Shown in pieces: positions 1-7,592 of a DNA stretch of 64,000 bases. The translations under genes were made by a program, and so were the position numbers. Origin of the DNA: Microbacterium phyllosphaerae (GTDB lineage: Bacteria > Actinomycetota > Actinomycetes > Actinomycetales > Microbacteriaceae); contig NZ_JAGIOA010000001.1 in the NCBI RefSeq assembly GCF_017876435.1, positions 744,001 to 808,000 on the forward strand. The letters are read 5' to 3'. The notes below the pieces were generated by a model. That model worked only from the letters and a program-made list of their open reading frames with translations. It searched no databases and had not been told where the DNA came from. Position 1 is the stretch's first letter; every line of letters starts with the position of its first letter.

Positions 1-46
1 TGTAGGACTTCTCGATGCCGCGGACGGCGATGGCGGATGCGTTCAT
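1..46 (-). CDS. N-terminus of an ABC transporter ATP-binding protein (runs off left edge)
   Basis: Only 15 codons are inside the window. They read MNASAIAVRGIEKSY, which has the form of the first beta strand of an ABC ATPase just before its Walker A region. The ATG overlaps the TGA of the DUF1048 gene as ATGA (43-46), so translation is probably coupled. A PadR, DUF1048, ABC ATPase order is a common actinobacterial drug-efflux arrangement, which supports the call. No catalytic motif is visible, so the family assignment is an inference from a short stretch and from context. Confidence 0.55.
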   Translation of the reverse strand, partial: MNASAIAVRGIEKSY

Positions 47-414
47 GATCGTGGACCCTTCTTCTTCGCGTCGGCGACCGCGCTGTTCAGGCGGGCGCGT
101 TCCTTGTCGATCCAGTGGGTTCCGCCGTAGGCCTCGGCGTAGGTCTCGGCGAACGAGACGGCGTCGTCGCCCACGATGTCGTGGATCGGGGTGCCGTCGA
201 TGGCGGCGCGCTCCCACAGGTCGGCGAGGTCGAGGAAGATCTGCACGAGGATGTCGCCGTCGGTGATGCCCCCGTAGTACATCGTGTAGCGGTGCTGCGC
301 GTTCGCGACCGTGCGGTACGGCTCGGGGAGGGCGTCGATGCGCTTCTTCGCATCGCGGTACTGCTTCTTCTGCTCGAGCGATCCGGTGAGCGCTTCGATC
401 CACTTCGCGGCCAT
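43..414 (-). CDS. DUF1048 family protein
   Basis: A soluble 123-residue protein resembling the DUF1048 family, whose members usually sit between a PadR regulator and an ABC transporter; their biochemical role is unknown. The protein is mostly helical, with a basic lysine/arginine-rich middle (residues 12-30) and an acidic second half. The start lies two bases after the PadR stop, and the stop overlaps the next start as ATGA, so the three genes should be one transcript. The PadR-type operator at 790-867 probably controls all of them. Family membership rests on sequence resemblance and on gene order. Confidence 0.75.
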   Translation of the reverse strand: MAAKWIEALTGSLEQKKQYRDAKKRIDALPEPYRTVANAQHRYTMYYGGITDGDILVQIFLDLADLWERAAIDGTPIHDIVGDDAVSFAETYAEAYGGTHWIDKERARLNSAVADAKKKGPRS

Positions 415-416
415 GG

Positions 417-770
417 TCAGTTCTCCTTGTTCGTGCTGCTGTCGGTGTTGTTCGTGTTGAGGCGTTCGATGTGCTGCGCGAGGAAGCTCCAGGTCTTCCA
501 GAACTCCTCGAGCTCCTGCGTGCCCGCCGCGTTCAGCGAGTACACCTTGCGGGGCGGTCCCTTCTCGCTCGGGACCTTCTCGACGTCGACGAGCTTCTTC
601 TGCTCGATGCGCACGAGCAGGGCGTAGATCGTGCCCTCGGCGATCTCGGTGAATCCGTGATCGCGGATGCGGGTGGTGATCTCATACCCGTATGCCGGCT
701 GCTCAGCGAGGAGGGTCAAGACGATGCCCTCCAGGGTGCCCTTGAGCATCTCGGTCATCTGCTTGCCCAT
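417..770 (-). CDS. PadR family transcriptional regulator
   Basis: A 117-residue winged-helix repressor. The N-terminal half has the PadR pattern: LKGTLEGIVLTLLAEQPAYG (helix 1) then YEITTRI and EGTIYALLVRIEQKKLV (recognition helix and wing), followed by a proline/arginine wing GPPRKVYSL. The dimerising C-terminal helix is short. The start at 770 is chosen because GGAGG lies a few bases upstream; the open frame extends much further upstream, but through tandem repeats and the operator. PadR proteins normally repress their own operon and are released by small hydrophobic ligands; the large inverted repeat upstream (790-867) fits autoregulation. Confidence 0.88.
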   Translation of the reverse strand: MGKQMTEMLKGTLEGIVLTLLAEQPAYGYEITTRIRDHGFTEIAEGTIYALLVRIEQKKLVDVEKVPSEKGPPRKVYSLNAAGTQELEEFWKTWSFLAQHIERLNTNNTDSSTNKEN

Positions 771-789
771 GAGGACCTCCTTCCGTTGT

Positions 790-867
790 GTTCGGTACTC
801 AGTGTTGCTGGGTACCGGTACAAAGTAACACCGAGTACCGGTACTTAGCAACACCGAATACTGAACT
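790..867. promoter_or_regulatory. Large inverted repeat upstream of padR, candidate operator
   Basis: Two 21-base arms (790-810 and 847-867) are imperfect inverted copies of each other around GTGTTGCT/AGCAACAC. Inside them are two identical perfect palindromes GTACCGGTAC (812-821 and 835-844). The structure lies 20 bases upstream of the PadR start. Two palindromic sites 23 bases apart (about two helical turns) suit cooperative binding of two PadR dimers. Function is inferred from position. Confidence 0.6.
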
Positions 868-899
868 CTCTCGGTGGGTGTCTGGGGTGGCGGGGTCTC

Positions 900-1080
900 C
901 GGTCGCACTCTGTGCCGCGTGGACGCTGCGGCATCCGCGCCGGTCGCACTTTGTGCCGCGTGGGCGCTCCGGCATCCGTTCCGGTCGCACTTTACTTTGT
1001 GCCGGGTGGGCGCTGCGGCATCCGCTCCGGTCGCACTATGCGCCGCGCGGACGCGCATCGGACGGCACGAAGTGCGACCG
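900..1080. repeat. 41-bp tandem repeat, about 3.8 copies, ending in an inverted copy
   Basis: Copies start at 900, 941, 982 and 1028 with the word CGGTCGCACTTTGTGCCG followed by a GC-rich tail ending in GCATCCG. Copies one and two are exactly 41 bases; copy three carries a five-base insertion; copy four is partial. At 1063-1080 the leading word recurs in reverse orientation (CGGCACGAAGTGCGACCG). The array is intergenic, between the padR promoter and the Dcu transporter end. There are no unique spacers, so it is not a CRISPR array. Its function is unknown. Confidence 0.8.
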
Positions 1081-1184
1081 GAGCGGGCCGGAGAACGACG
1101 AGCGAACCGCAGGCGGGCTCAGTCTCGCGGCCGACCGCCGCGCCGCCAGGGCAGCAGCCGGCCGAAGACTCGGCGCGGCTCGGC

Positions 1185-1256
1185 CTAGGGGTTCATGCCC
1201 TGCGCGAGTCCCAGGAGGAACTGGCGCAGGGCCGTACGGTCGAGGGCATCCGACAT
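1185..1256 (-). CDS. Putative 23-residue microprotein
   Basis: A short frame, 17 bases after the Dcu transporter stop, reads MSDALDRTALRQFLLGLAQG and ends in MNP. Nearly all third positions are G or C, as in real genes here, and it would form one amphipathic helix. There is no clear ribosome binding site and no leaderless promoter. It could be expressed by read-through from the transporter operon, or be chance. I do not recognise it. Confidence 0.3.
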   Translation of the reverse strand: MSDALDRTALRQFLLGLAQGMNP

Positions 1257-1273
1257 GTCAGCGGACGCTCACG

Positions 1274-2629
1274 TCACGAGAACAGGAAGGAGAGCACCAC
1301 GCCCACGACGATCGCGACGCCGACGTAGACGAGGTTCGGCAGCTGGAACGAGTGGTCGAAGACGAACTTGCCCATCTTCGTCGTGCCGGTCTGGTCGAAC
1401 GCCACGGTCGCGACCTGGCTGCCGTTGGCCGGCAGCGTGTAGATGCCCATCGTCGACGGCCAGAGCCCCACCAGCAGCGGCGCCGGCAGCCCGATCGTGA
1501 TGCCGATCGGGACGATCGCGTTGGTCGCGCTGGACTGACTCGTCGTCAGCATCGCGACCGCGAACAGTGCCAGCGCGAACAGCAGCGCCCCGAGGAACGC
1601 CGACGATCCGGAGACCACCGAGCCCAGCCCGTCGACGATGAGCGTCTGGTTGGCCGCGACGAACGTGTTGGCGAGCCACGCGATTCCGAACAGGGCGATC
1701 GCCCCGACGATACCGGCGGGGAACGTCGGCTGCTTCGGCACATCTGCGGCCTTGACCTTGCAGAACACGAAGATGAGAGCGGCGATGATGCCCATCACGA
1801 CCTCGATGATGACGGTCACGCTCAGACGAACGGGGTCGCCGGCGTCATCCGTTCCTATCACCGGGCGCAGCCCCTCGAAGAGCCCGAAGAACACGATGAC
1901 GCCGACGCCGATCAGGAACAGCGTGGCCGACAGCACCGCGGTGCGCGGCAGCTTGGTGTCGTGCGCGTCGACGACGGGTGGCTGGATCTGGTGGCTCTCG
2001 AGGCGGCGCTGGAACTCCGGGTCGTCTTCGAGATCCTTGCCGTGCCGCATCATCACGAGCGCGGCGACGAAGAGTCCGGCGATCGACGCCGGCCACATGA
2101 TCAGCAGCAGTCCGCCGAGGTCGACGCCCTGGGGCGCCAGCAGTACCACCATCGACGCGGTCGCGGCCGAGACGGGGGAGCAGAGGATGCCGACCTGCGA
2201 GGCCACGGCCGAGACCGACAGCGCCCGTTCGGGGCGGATCTTCTGCTGGTACGACACGTCGTAGATCACGGGCAGCAGCGGGTAGAAGATGTTTCCCGTG
2301 CCAGCGCCCACCGTGAAGAGGAACGACATCGCGGGCGCGAGGAACACCACAGACCTCGGTCGGCGCCTGATCACCTTGGCGGCGACCGAGACCATCCAGT
2401 CGATGCCTCCGGCGGCCTGCATGGTGGATGCGGCGGTGATCACCGTGATGACGATGAAGACCGCATCCACCGGGGCGTTGCCCGGGGCCTCTCCGAAGAC
2501 GAAGATGAGCACGGCCACACCGACGAGACCCCACACTCCCAGACCGATCCCGCTGGTGCGGGTGCCCATGTAGATCGCGAGGATGACGACGATCAGCTGG
2601 GCGATGAGGATCCAGACGTTGTCGTTCAC
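1274..2629 (-). CDS. Anaerobic C4-dicarboxylate/aspartate transporter, DcuA/DcuB family
   Basis: A 451-residue inner-membrane carrier resembling DcuA/DcuB, which exchange aspartate, fumarate, malate and succinate. Matching features are the N-terminal hydrophobic segment, the PVDAVFIVITVITAASTMQA segment, GAGTGNIFYPLLPVIYDVSY, IRPERALSVSAVASQ (a signature region of Dcu proteins), and HGKDLEDDPEFQ before the central loop. About ten further hydrophobic segments follow. The start is GTG at 2629, overlapping the peptidase E stop as GTGA, so the two are co-translated. A dipeptidase that releases aspartate beside an aspartate/C4-dicarboxylate carrier makes metabolic sense. Substrate is inferred from family. 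Confidence 0.85.
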   Translation of the reverse strand: MNDNVWILIAQLIVVILAIYMGTRTSGIGLGVWGLVGVAVLIFVFGEAPGNAPVDAVFIVITVITAASTMQAAGGIDWMVSVAAKVIRRRPRSVVFLAPAMSFLFTVGAGTGNIFYPLLPVIYDVSYQQKIRPERALSVSAVASQVGILCSPVSAATASMVVLLAPQGVDLGGLLLIMWPASIAGLFVAALVMMRHGKDLEDDPEFQRRLESHQIQPPVVDAHDTKLPRTAVLSATLFLIGVGVIVFFGLFEGLRPVIGTDDAGDPVRLSVTVIIEVVMGIIAALIFVFCKVKAADVPKQPTFPAGIVGAIALFGIAWLANTFVAANQTLIVDGLGSVVSGSSAFLGALLFALALFAVAMLTTSQSSATNAIVPIGITIGLPAPLLVGLWPSTMGIYTLPANGSQVATVAFDQTGTTKMGKFVFDHSFQLPNLVYVGVAIVVGVVLSFLFS

Positions 2630-3366
2630 GTCGACGGCCCCTTCGTGATGGGGTCCGAGCCGGCGAGGATCTCGGTCGGGAGCTCGGTCTCGACGATCTT
2701 GCCGTCGATGGCTTCGACGCGCAGGGCCAGTGCGTTCTCGACCGGACTGATGGCGGTCACGAACTCCGAGTTCTCGAAGTGCAGCGACTGCAGGTTGCCG
2801 ACCGCATACCCGGTGGCGAGCTCGCCGCTGAGCAGTGAGGCGTGGAACAGCGGCCGCCGCTGATCCTCGGCGTCGTAGTGCGGGCAGAAGCTGCCGTGCA
2901 GGAATCCGAGTCCTTCGGGGAGCACCTGCAGCGTGGGTCCGTAGCTGTCGGTCGTGCCGCCCTCGAACCAGCAGATGCCGCCGGCGCTGCCTCCGGTGAA
3001 CACGACGTTCGAGTCGGGGTCCTCCCACATCTCGCGCATGATCTCATCGAGACCCTGTCGCTTCCAGACGTCGAGCATGTTCGCGGTGTTGCCGCCGCCG
3101 ACATGGATGACGTCGAACCCCTTCACGAACCCCGAGAGGTCGTCGACCGACCGGTGGAAGAGGGGGAGGTGATGCGGCGCGCACCGGTCGGAGTCGTAGG
3201 TCGAGTAGAAGCTCACGATGTACGCCGCGTCGTCACCCGTCGCGGTACCGACGAACAGCACTCGCGGTCTCTTCTTTCGAGTGAGTCCGAGGATGTAGTC
3301 GTGCGTCGGGTCGTTCCGGCGCTCCATCATCGCTTTGCCTGCACCTGTTGCCACCACATGAGACAT
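2626..3366 (-). CDS. pepE: Peptidase E, alpha-aspartyl dipeptidase (family S51)
   Basis: A 246-residue cytoplasmic serine peptidase of the class-I glutamine-amidotransferase-like fold. The nucleophile elbow is FTGGSAGGICWFEGG (the serine of GSAG), preceded by the HVGGGNTANMLDVW glycine loop typical of S51. A conserved histidine-containing segment, HGSFCPHYDAEDQRR, follows. Length fits the family (about 230-250). PepE hydrolyses dipeptides with N-terminal aspartate. The ATG is preceded by a run of G (GGGGGG) seven bases away. It is co-translated with the Dcu-like transporter, so the pair may scavenge aspartyl peptides and then move or exchange aspartate/fumarate. Confidence 0.87.
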   Translation of the reverse strand: MSHVVATGAGKAMMERRNDPTHDYILGLTRKKRPRVLFVGTATGDDAAYIVSFYSTYDSDRCAPHHLPLFHRSVDDLSGFVKGFDVIHVGGGNTANMLDVWKRQGLDEIMREMWEDPDSNVVFTGGSAGGICWFEGGTTDSYGPTLQVLPEGLGFLHGSFCPHYDAEDQRRPLFHASLLSGELATGYAVGNLQSLHFENSEFVTAISPVENALALRVEAIDGKIVETELPTEILAGSDPITKGPST

Positions 3367-3487
3367 GGCGTCCCCCCTTCATCGCTCCCCCGCGGTACGA
3401 CTTCGGATGCGGCTCAAGCTACTGGTATACGAACCGATGCGCCAGTGTGACTTGCGGAGGGGTGCGACGCGCGTGGTGCCGGGCGGC

Positions 3488-4213
3488 TCAGAGGCGAGCG
3501 GCCGCGACCCGCGCCTCGAGCAGCGGCAGCACACGGTCGTTGCCGGGCTGCGGGCAGATGTCGAGGGCGTTCGCGAGCTCGAGCGCGAGGGCTGCGTGAC
3601 CGGCCGCGTTGGGGTGGAACGGATCGTTCATCATCCCCCACGGCACGCCGCCGTTGCCCAGCTCGGTGAAGCGCGCGTGCTGGTCGACGAGGATCACGTC
3701 CTCTGAGGCGGCGACCTCGCGGACGGCATCCGCGAAGGCGATGATCCGCTCGCGCCCCGGTGCGTTGGGGATGTCGATCGACGGGGGAGTCTGCAGCACG
3801 ACGATCGTGCCCGCCGAGCGTGCACGGGTGACGAACTCCCGCAGCGAGGCGGCGAACTCGGCCGGCTCGGCCGTGACCTGCCCGGGCCCGGTCGCCATGT
3901 CGTTCGTGCCGATCATCAGCGTGACCACATCGGGGGTCCACGATGCGACGCGGCGATCCCAGTCGCCCAGGATGTCGGTGATGCGGTGCCCGCTGATCGC
4001 CGTGTTGATGACCGCGTCACGCGTGCGTCCCAGTTCGCCGCGGATCAGCTCGTGCAGGTGCTCGGCATAGCTGCGACCGCCCTGCGTGTGCACGAGTCCG
4101 TGCGTGATCGAGTCGCCGGTGATGACCCAGTTCAGCGGATCGGGGCCTGCGAGCGCGTCGTGGAGGCGGCGAAGATCGGATGCGGCGGATGCGGGGGACT
4201 CGGCGTTCGGCAC
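3488..4213 (-). CDS. SGNH/GDSL-family hydrolase
   Basis: A 241-residue esterase-type protein. The SGNH blocks are clear: GDSITHG (nucleophile serine) near residues 33-39, a glycine in SGHRITD, GTNDMA (the asparagine of block III) near residue 102, and DPFHPN with the catalytic Asp-x-x-His near the C-terminus. There is no signal peptide, so it is probably cytoplasmic. Natural substrate is unknown; relatives deacylate small esters or sugars. The start is GTG with TAGTCT seven bases upstream, which fits a leaderless transcript. It is divergent from the 4255 gene, with only 41 bases between them. Confidence 0.85.
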   Translation of the reverse strand: MPNAESPASAASDLRRLHDALAGPDPLNWVITGDSITHGLVHTQGGRSYAEHLHELIRGELGRTRDAVINTAISGHRITDILGDWDRRVASWTPDVVTLMIGTNDMATGPGQVTAEPAEFAASLREFVTRARSAGTIVVLQTPPSIDIPNAPGRERIIAFADAVREVAASEDVILVDQHARFTELGNGGVPWGMMNDPFHPNAAGHAALALELANALDICPQPGNDRVLPLLEARVAAARL

Positions 4214-4254
4214 GCCCTAAAGACTAGCGGCGGCGTCAGTGGAAGACTGGTCTC

Positions 4255-4713
4255 ATGGCTTCTCCGCTGCTCGACGACTTCCTCGCCCGCATCATCGACA
4301 GTGGTCTGCTCGATGATCCGGTCGCCGAGAACGGTCTCGTCTATGGCCGCGCGACCATCGATGCCGCCGGCGCGGTGGTGACGGTGAACGTCGATCCCGA
4401 GCTCGAGGACGACGAGGAGACACTCGACGTCGACGCCCTGCTCGCGGCGATCACCCGCATCCTGTCGGTGTCGGAGACGCGGTGGCGTGCGGTGATCGAC
4501 GAGGTCGCCGACGACATCGACGAGGCGGTCGACGACGAGCCGGTGATCGAGCAGACCGACCTGCGCGACGACCTCGAAGCCACCTCCGTCGTCGTGTTCG
4601 CCGACGCGGTGCTGATCGCCTTCGACGCGCCGAAGCAGTTCCCTGACTCGCGGATCCTCGTGCAGCTCGACGACGACCTCGAGGTCGCGAGCATCGAAGT
4701 GCGCGATCGTTGA
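4255..4713 (+). CDS. Acidic hypothetical protein
   Basis: A 152-residue, very acidic soluble protein with no membrane segment. A central stretch, residues 44-70, is dense in Asp and Glu (ELEDDEETLDVDALL), and further acidic runs follow (DEVADDIDEAVDDE). The second half has a beta pattern (VVVFADAVLIAFDA, SRILVQLDDDLEVASIEV). I do not recognise the family; similar acidic proteins are common in Microbacteriaceae. It converges with corA 12 bases away and shares a short divergent promoter region with the SGNH hydrolase. Confidence 0.75.
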   Translation: MASPLLDDFLARIIDSGLLDDPVAENGLVYGRATIDAAGAVVTVNVDPELEDDEETLDVDALLAAITRILSVSETRWRAVIDEVADDIDEAVDDEPVIEQTDLRDDLEATSVVVFADAVLIAFDAPKQFPDSRILVQLDDDLEVASIEVRDR

Positions 4714-4724
4714 GCCCGCCGGGC

Positions 4725-5726
4725 CTACAGCCACTTCTTGTACTTGAACACTCCGTAGAGGGCGACCGCGAAGGCGGCCATCGCGCCGATCGCCATCGGG
4801 TAGCCGTGCACCCAGTGCAGCTCGGGCATGACGTCGAAGTTCATGCCGTAGACGGTGCCGACGAGCGTCGGGGCGAAGATGATCGCCGCCCACGACGAGA
4901 TCCGCTTGATCTCGTCGTTCTGCGCCAGCCCCGCCTCGGTCTGCCGACGTGCGACCAGGGCGGAATGCACGGTGAGGGCGTTCTCGAGGATCGCGCGGAA
5001 AGAGTCGACCCGCTCGTTGACGCGGATGACGTGGTCGAGCACGTCGCGCAGCGAGCGCTGCAGCTCCTCGTCGATGCGGTACTTCTCCGAGCCCCGGCGC
5101 AGCCATTCCAGCATCCCGGCGAGCGGGTGCACCGCCCGCTGGAAGTTGATGACCTCGCGAGAGAGCTCGTAGATGCGCCGCGAGAGGGCGTCGTCGTCGC
5201 TGTCGCCGAAGAGCTGGTCCTCGATCTCGTCGATGTCGTTGAGCAGACCGGTGACGATCGGCTCGTACCCGTCGACGACCTCGTCGAGGATCGCGTAGAA
5301 GACCGCCTCCGGTCCCATCGCGAGCAGTTCGGGGTGCGCTTCCATGCGGCGGCGGACACCGGCGAGGTCGGGCGACTCCGCGTGCCGGATCGTCACCACG
5401 AAGTCAGGACCGACGAACAGGTGCAGCTCGCCGAACTCGATCGACTCCTGCTCGTCGCGGTAACGCGCGGGGCGCAGCACGGCGAAGAGCGTGTCACCGT
5501 AGCGCTCGACCTTCGACCGCTGGTGTCCTGAGAGCGCGTCTTCGACGGCGAGCGGATGCAGGTCGAACTCGCGCGCGACCGAGGTGACCTCCTGGGGGCT
5601 CGGCCGGTAGAGGCCGATCCAGGCGATGCCGCCGTGCGCGTCGAGCGACCGGTAGGTCTCGTCGAGGTTCTTCGGGGTCTCCACGCGACGTCCGTGGACG
5701 TACACGCCGTTGTCGATGAGGGCCAT
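4725..5726 (-). CDS. corA: CorA-type magnesium/cobalt channel
   Basis: A 333-residue CorA-family divalent cation channel. The soluble N-terminal domain is followed by a long helical stalk (LRDVLDHVIRVNERVDSFRA) and two C-terminal membrane segments. The family signature YGMNFDVMPELHW caps the first of these, and the protein ends in the typical basic tail FKYKKWL. Length fits CorA. A GGAG-type ribosome site precedes the ATG at 5726. No magnesium riboswitch was recognised in the 280-base upstream gap. Confidence 0.93.
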   Translation of the reverse strand: MALIDNGVYVHGRRVETPKNLDETYRSLDAHGGIAWIGLYRPSPQEVTSVAREFDLHPLAVEDALSGHQRSKVERYGDTLFAVLRPARYRDEQESIEFGELHLFVGPDFVVTIRHAESPDLAGVRRRMEAHPELLAMGPEAVFYAILDEVVDGYEPIVTGLLNDIDEIEDQLFGDSDDDALSRRIYELSREVINFQRAVHPLAGMLEWLRRGSEKYRIDEELQRSLRDVLDHVIRVNERVDSFRAILENALTVHSALVARRQTEAGLAQNDEIKRISSWAAIIFAPTLVGTVYGMNFDVMPELHWVHGYPMAIGAMAAFAVALYGVFKYKKWL

Positions 5727-5936
5727 GGCTGGCTCCGTTCTCGCAGGCGCACGCCGAGTCAGAGAGGGCGTGCGCAGAATTCGTCAGGGGGCGGAAGACG
5801 CCGCCGACGGCTGCGGAGCAGGACGTGCAGGTACGGAGCCGAAGCTCAACGCACGGATGCAGTCAGACGCGACGCAACGAAGGCGGCGTCGCAACTATCA
5901 CCGGACATCGCCATCACCGCCTCTCGCGCTCTGAAA

Positions 5937-5978
5937 GGGTCACATGACCCGGTGTGCCAGCATACCTCTGCATGCTGG
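5937..5978. other. Two small palindromes in the SDR-corA gap
   Basis: GGGTCA-CA-TGACCC (5937-5950) and a hairpin CCAGCAT-8-ATGCTGG (5957-5978) lie between the end of the SDR gene and the start of corA, both on the minus strand. Neither has a U-tract, so a classical terminator is not supported. The rest of 5727-6006 shows no gene. Confidence 0.4.
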
Positions 5979-6006
5979 ACGCAAGATCCATGCGGTTCGG
6001 ATGCGG

Positions 6007-6846
6007 TCAGGCGTCGATTCCGACGAGCTCGGCGCTCTTGCGCCACAGGGCCTCGGCCAGCGCGGCATCCTCGATCCGGGGGTTGACCCGTCGGGTCAGC
6101 ACCCGCTCGTCGTAGTACTCGCCCGAGATCCAGGTCTCGTCCGGCGTGCCCTCGACGAACCAGCTCAGCGTGCTGCCGCCCTTCTCGCTGCTGATCAGCA
6201 GCAGGCGCTTGAGCGGAGTGCGGTAGACGAAGCGCATGAGCGTGTTCGAGTCCGAGGCGAAGTTGGTCTGCACCGTGCCCGGGTGGAAGGCGACCGAGGT
6301 CAGCCCCTCGCCGTGGAACTTCGTGTGCAGGCTCTTCGTGAACAGCACGTTCGCGAGCTTCGCATCGCCGTAGGCCCTGTTCGCGCTGAAGTTCTTGCGA
6401 TTGTCGAGGTCGTCGATGTCGATGCGCCCGAACAGGCGGTGGGCCACGCTCGAGGTGTTGATGATCGCCGCGCGGCCGGCGCGCAGCGGAGGGAGCAGCA
6501 GATTCGTCAGCAGGAACGGCGCGAGGTGGTTCACCTGCAGCGTCTTCTCGAAGCCGTCGACCGTCGGAGTCTGGTCGCCGAAGATCCCGCCCGCGTTGTT
6601 CGCGAGCACGTCGATGCCGCCGTCGCCCACGGCATCCGCGATCTTCGTCGCCAGCTCGCGCACGTCATCGAGGCGGGAGAAGTCGGCGGTGAACCATTCG
6701 GCTCCGGTGTCTGCGGCGACGGCGCGGGTCTTCTCGGGCGAGCGTCCGACCAGGATCAGCCGGTGACCGGATGCCGCGAGCTGGCGTGCGGATGCCGCGC
6801 CGATGCCGTCGGATGCACCGGTGAGCACGATCGTCTTCGGGGTCAC
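6007..6846 (-). CDS. Short-chain dehydrogenase/reductase
   Basis: A 279-residue classical SDR. The cofactor loop is TGASDGIGAASARQLA (TGxxxGIG) at residues 9-24, followed by VGRSPEK, NNAGGIFGD (NAG motif), a serine in INTSSVAHRLFG and YGDAKLANVLF, which is the YxxxK catalytic pair. The Arg in VGRSPEK suggests NADP preference. The long C-terminus and KLAN tail resemble retinol dehydrogenase/WWOX-like SDRs. The start is GTG, overlapping the upstream stop as GTGA. Substrate is unknown; the operon partners do not reveal it. Confidence 0.88.
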   Translation of the reverse strand: MTPKTIVLTGASDGIGAASARQLAASGHRLILVGRSPEKTRAVAADTGAEWFTADFSRLDDVRELATKIADAVGDGGIDVLANNAGGIFGDQTPTVDGFEKTLQVNHLAPFLLTNLLLPPLRAGRAAIINTSSVAHRLFGRIDIDDLDNRKNFSANRAYGDAKLANVLFTKSLHTKFHGEGLTSVAFHPGTVQTNFASDSNTLMRFVYRTPLKRLLLISSEKGGSTLSWFVEGTPDETWISGEYYDERVLTRRVNPRIEDAALAEALWRKSAELVGIDA

Positions 6847-7592
6847 GAGGTCGACCTCGGTGCGGCCCCGGTCGTCGCCTCGAGCCCACCGCGACTGCGC
6901 GCGACGTAGACGGTGTTCGATGACGTGCCGCCGGTGACGGCGTTCGAGAAGTCGACCACGTGGGCGGCGGCGCCATCGAACACGGCGTGCATCTCGACCA
7001 TGAACTCGTCATCCGGCGGGTCGTCCGACCACAGTGCGAAGACCCCGCCGGCAGCGAGGTGCCGGTCGAGTGCGCGCAGGCCGGCCGCGGTGTAGAGGTC
7101 CGCGTGAGTCGGATCGAGCTGGTGACGCGGCGAGTGGTCGACGTCCAGCAGGATCGCGGAGTATCCGCGGTGGTCTTCCGAGGGTGCTGTCCGAACCAGG
7201 GCGAAGAAGTCGTCTTCGACCAGGCTCGTGCGCGGATCCTCGACGAGTTCCGCCGACACGGGCAGCAGCAGCCTCTGGTGCCAGCCGATCACCGCACCGA
7301 GCCGATCGACCACGGTGAGTGACGAGACACGTTCGTCGCGCAGCGCCGCGACCGCGGTGTATCCGAGTCCGAGACCACCGACCAGGACCGAGAGATCATC
7401 GCCGTCGACAGCGGCCAGGCCCAGGTTCGAGAGCTCCTCCTCCGCCACCGTGAACAGGCTCGACATGAGGTACTCGTCGCCGAGCTTGACCTCGTAGATC
7501 TCCTGGCCGACCGCAGGCTCGGTGCGCCGGCGCAACGTCAGCTCGCCGATCGGCGTCTCCTGCCAGTCGAGCTCCTCGAATCTCGTGATCAC
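6843..7592 (-). CDS. Spermidine synthase-like methyltransferase-fold protein
   Basis: A 249-residue Rossmann-fold protein related to spermidine/spermine synthases. Visible are VLVGGLGLGYTAVAAL (the glycine-rich nucleotide loop, residues 70-85), SLTVVDRLGAVIGWHQ (acidic residue after strand 2) and ILLDVDHSPRHQLDP (strand 4). The polyamine-binding residues of true spermidine synthase are not obvious, so the enzyme activity is uncertain. It is framed by GTGA overlaps at both ends, placing it in the middle of a three-gene operon with a membrane-anchored protein and an SDR. Confidence 0.7.
   Translation of the reverse strand: MITRFEELDWQETPIGELTLRRRTEPAVGQEIYEVKLGDEYLMSSLFTVAEEELSNLGLAAVDGDDLSVLVGGLGLGYTAVAALRDERVSSLTVVDRLGAVIGWHQRLLLPVSAELVEDPRTSLVEDDFFALVRTAPSEDHRGYSAILLDVDHSPRHQLDPTHADLYTAAGLRALDRHLAAGGVFALWSDDPPDDEFMVEMHAVFDGAAAHVVDFSNAVTGGTSSNTVYVARSRGGLEATTGAAPRSTS

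Noticed and set aside
900..1080. CRISPR array
   Set aside because: The units are contiguous with no unique spacers, and no cas gene is near.
788..2863. 691-codon plus-strand frame across the Dcu transporter
   Set aside because: It runs antisense to the clear Dcu gene, is full of Arg/Asp/Gly from high-G+C mirror codons, and has no recognisable motif.
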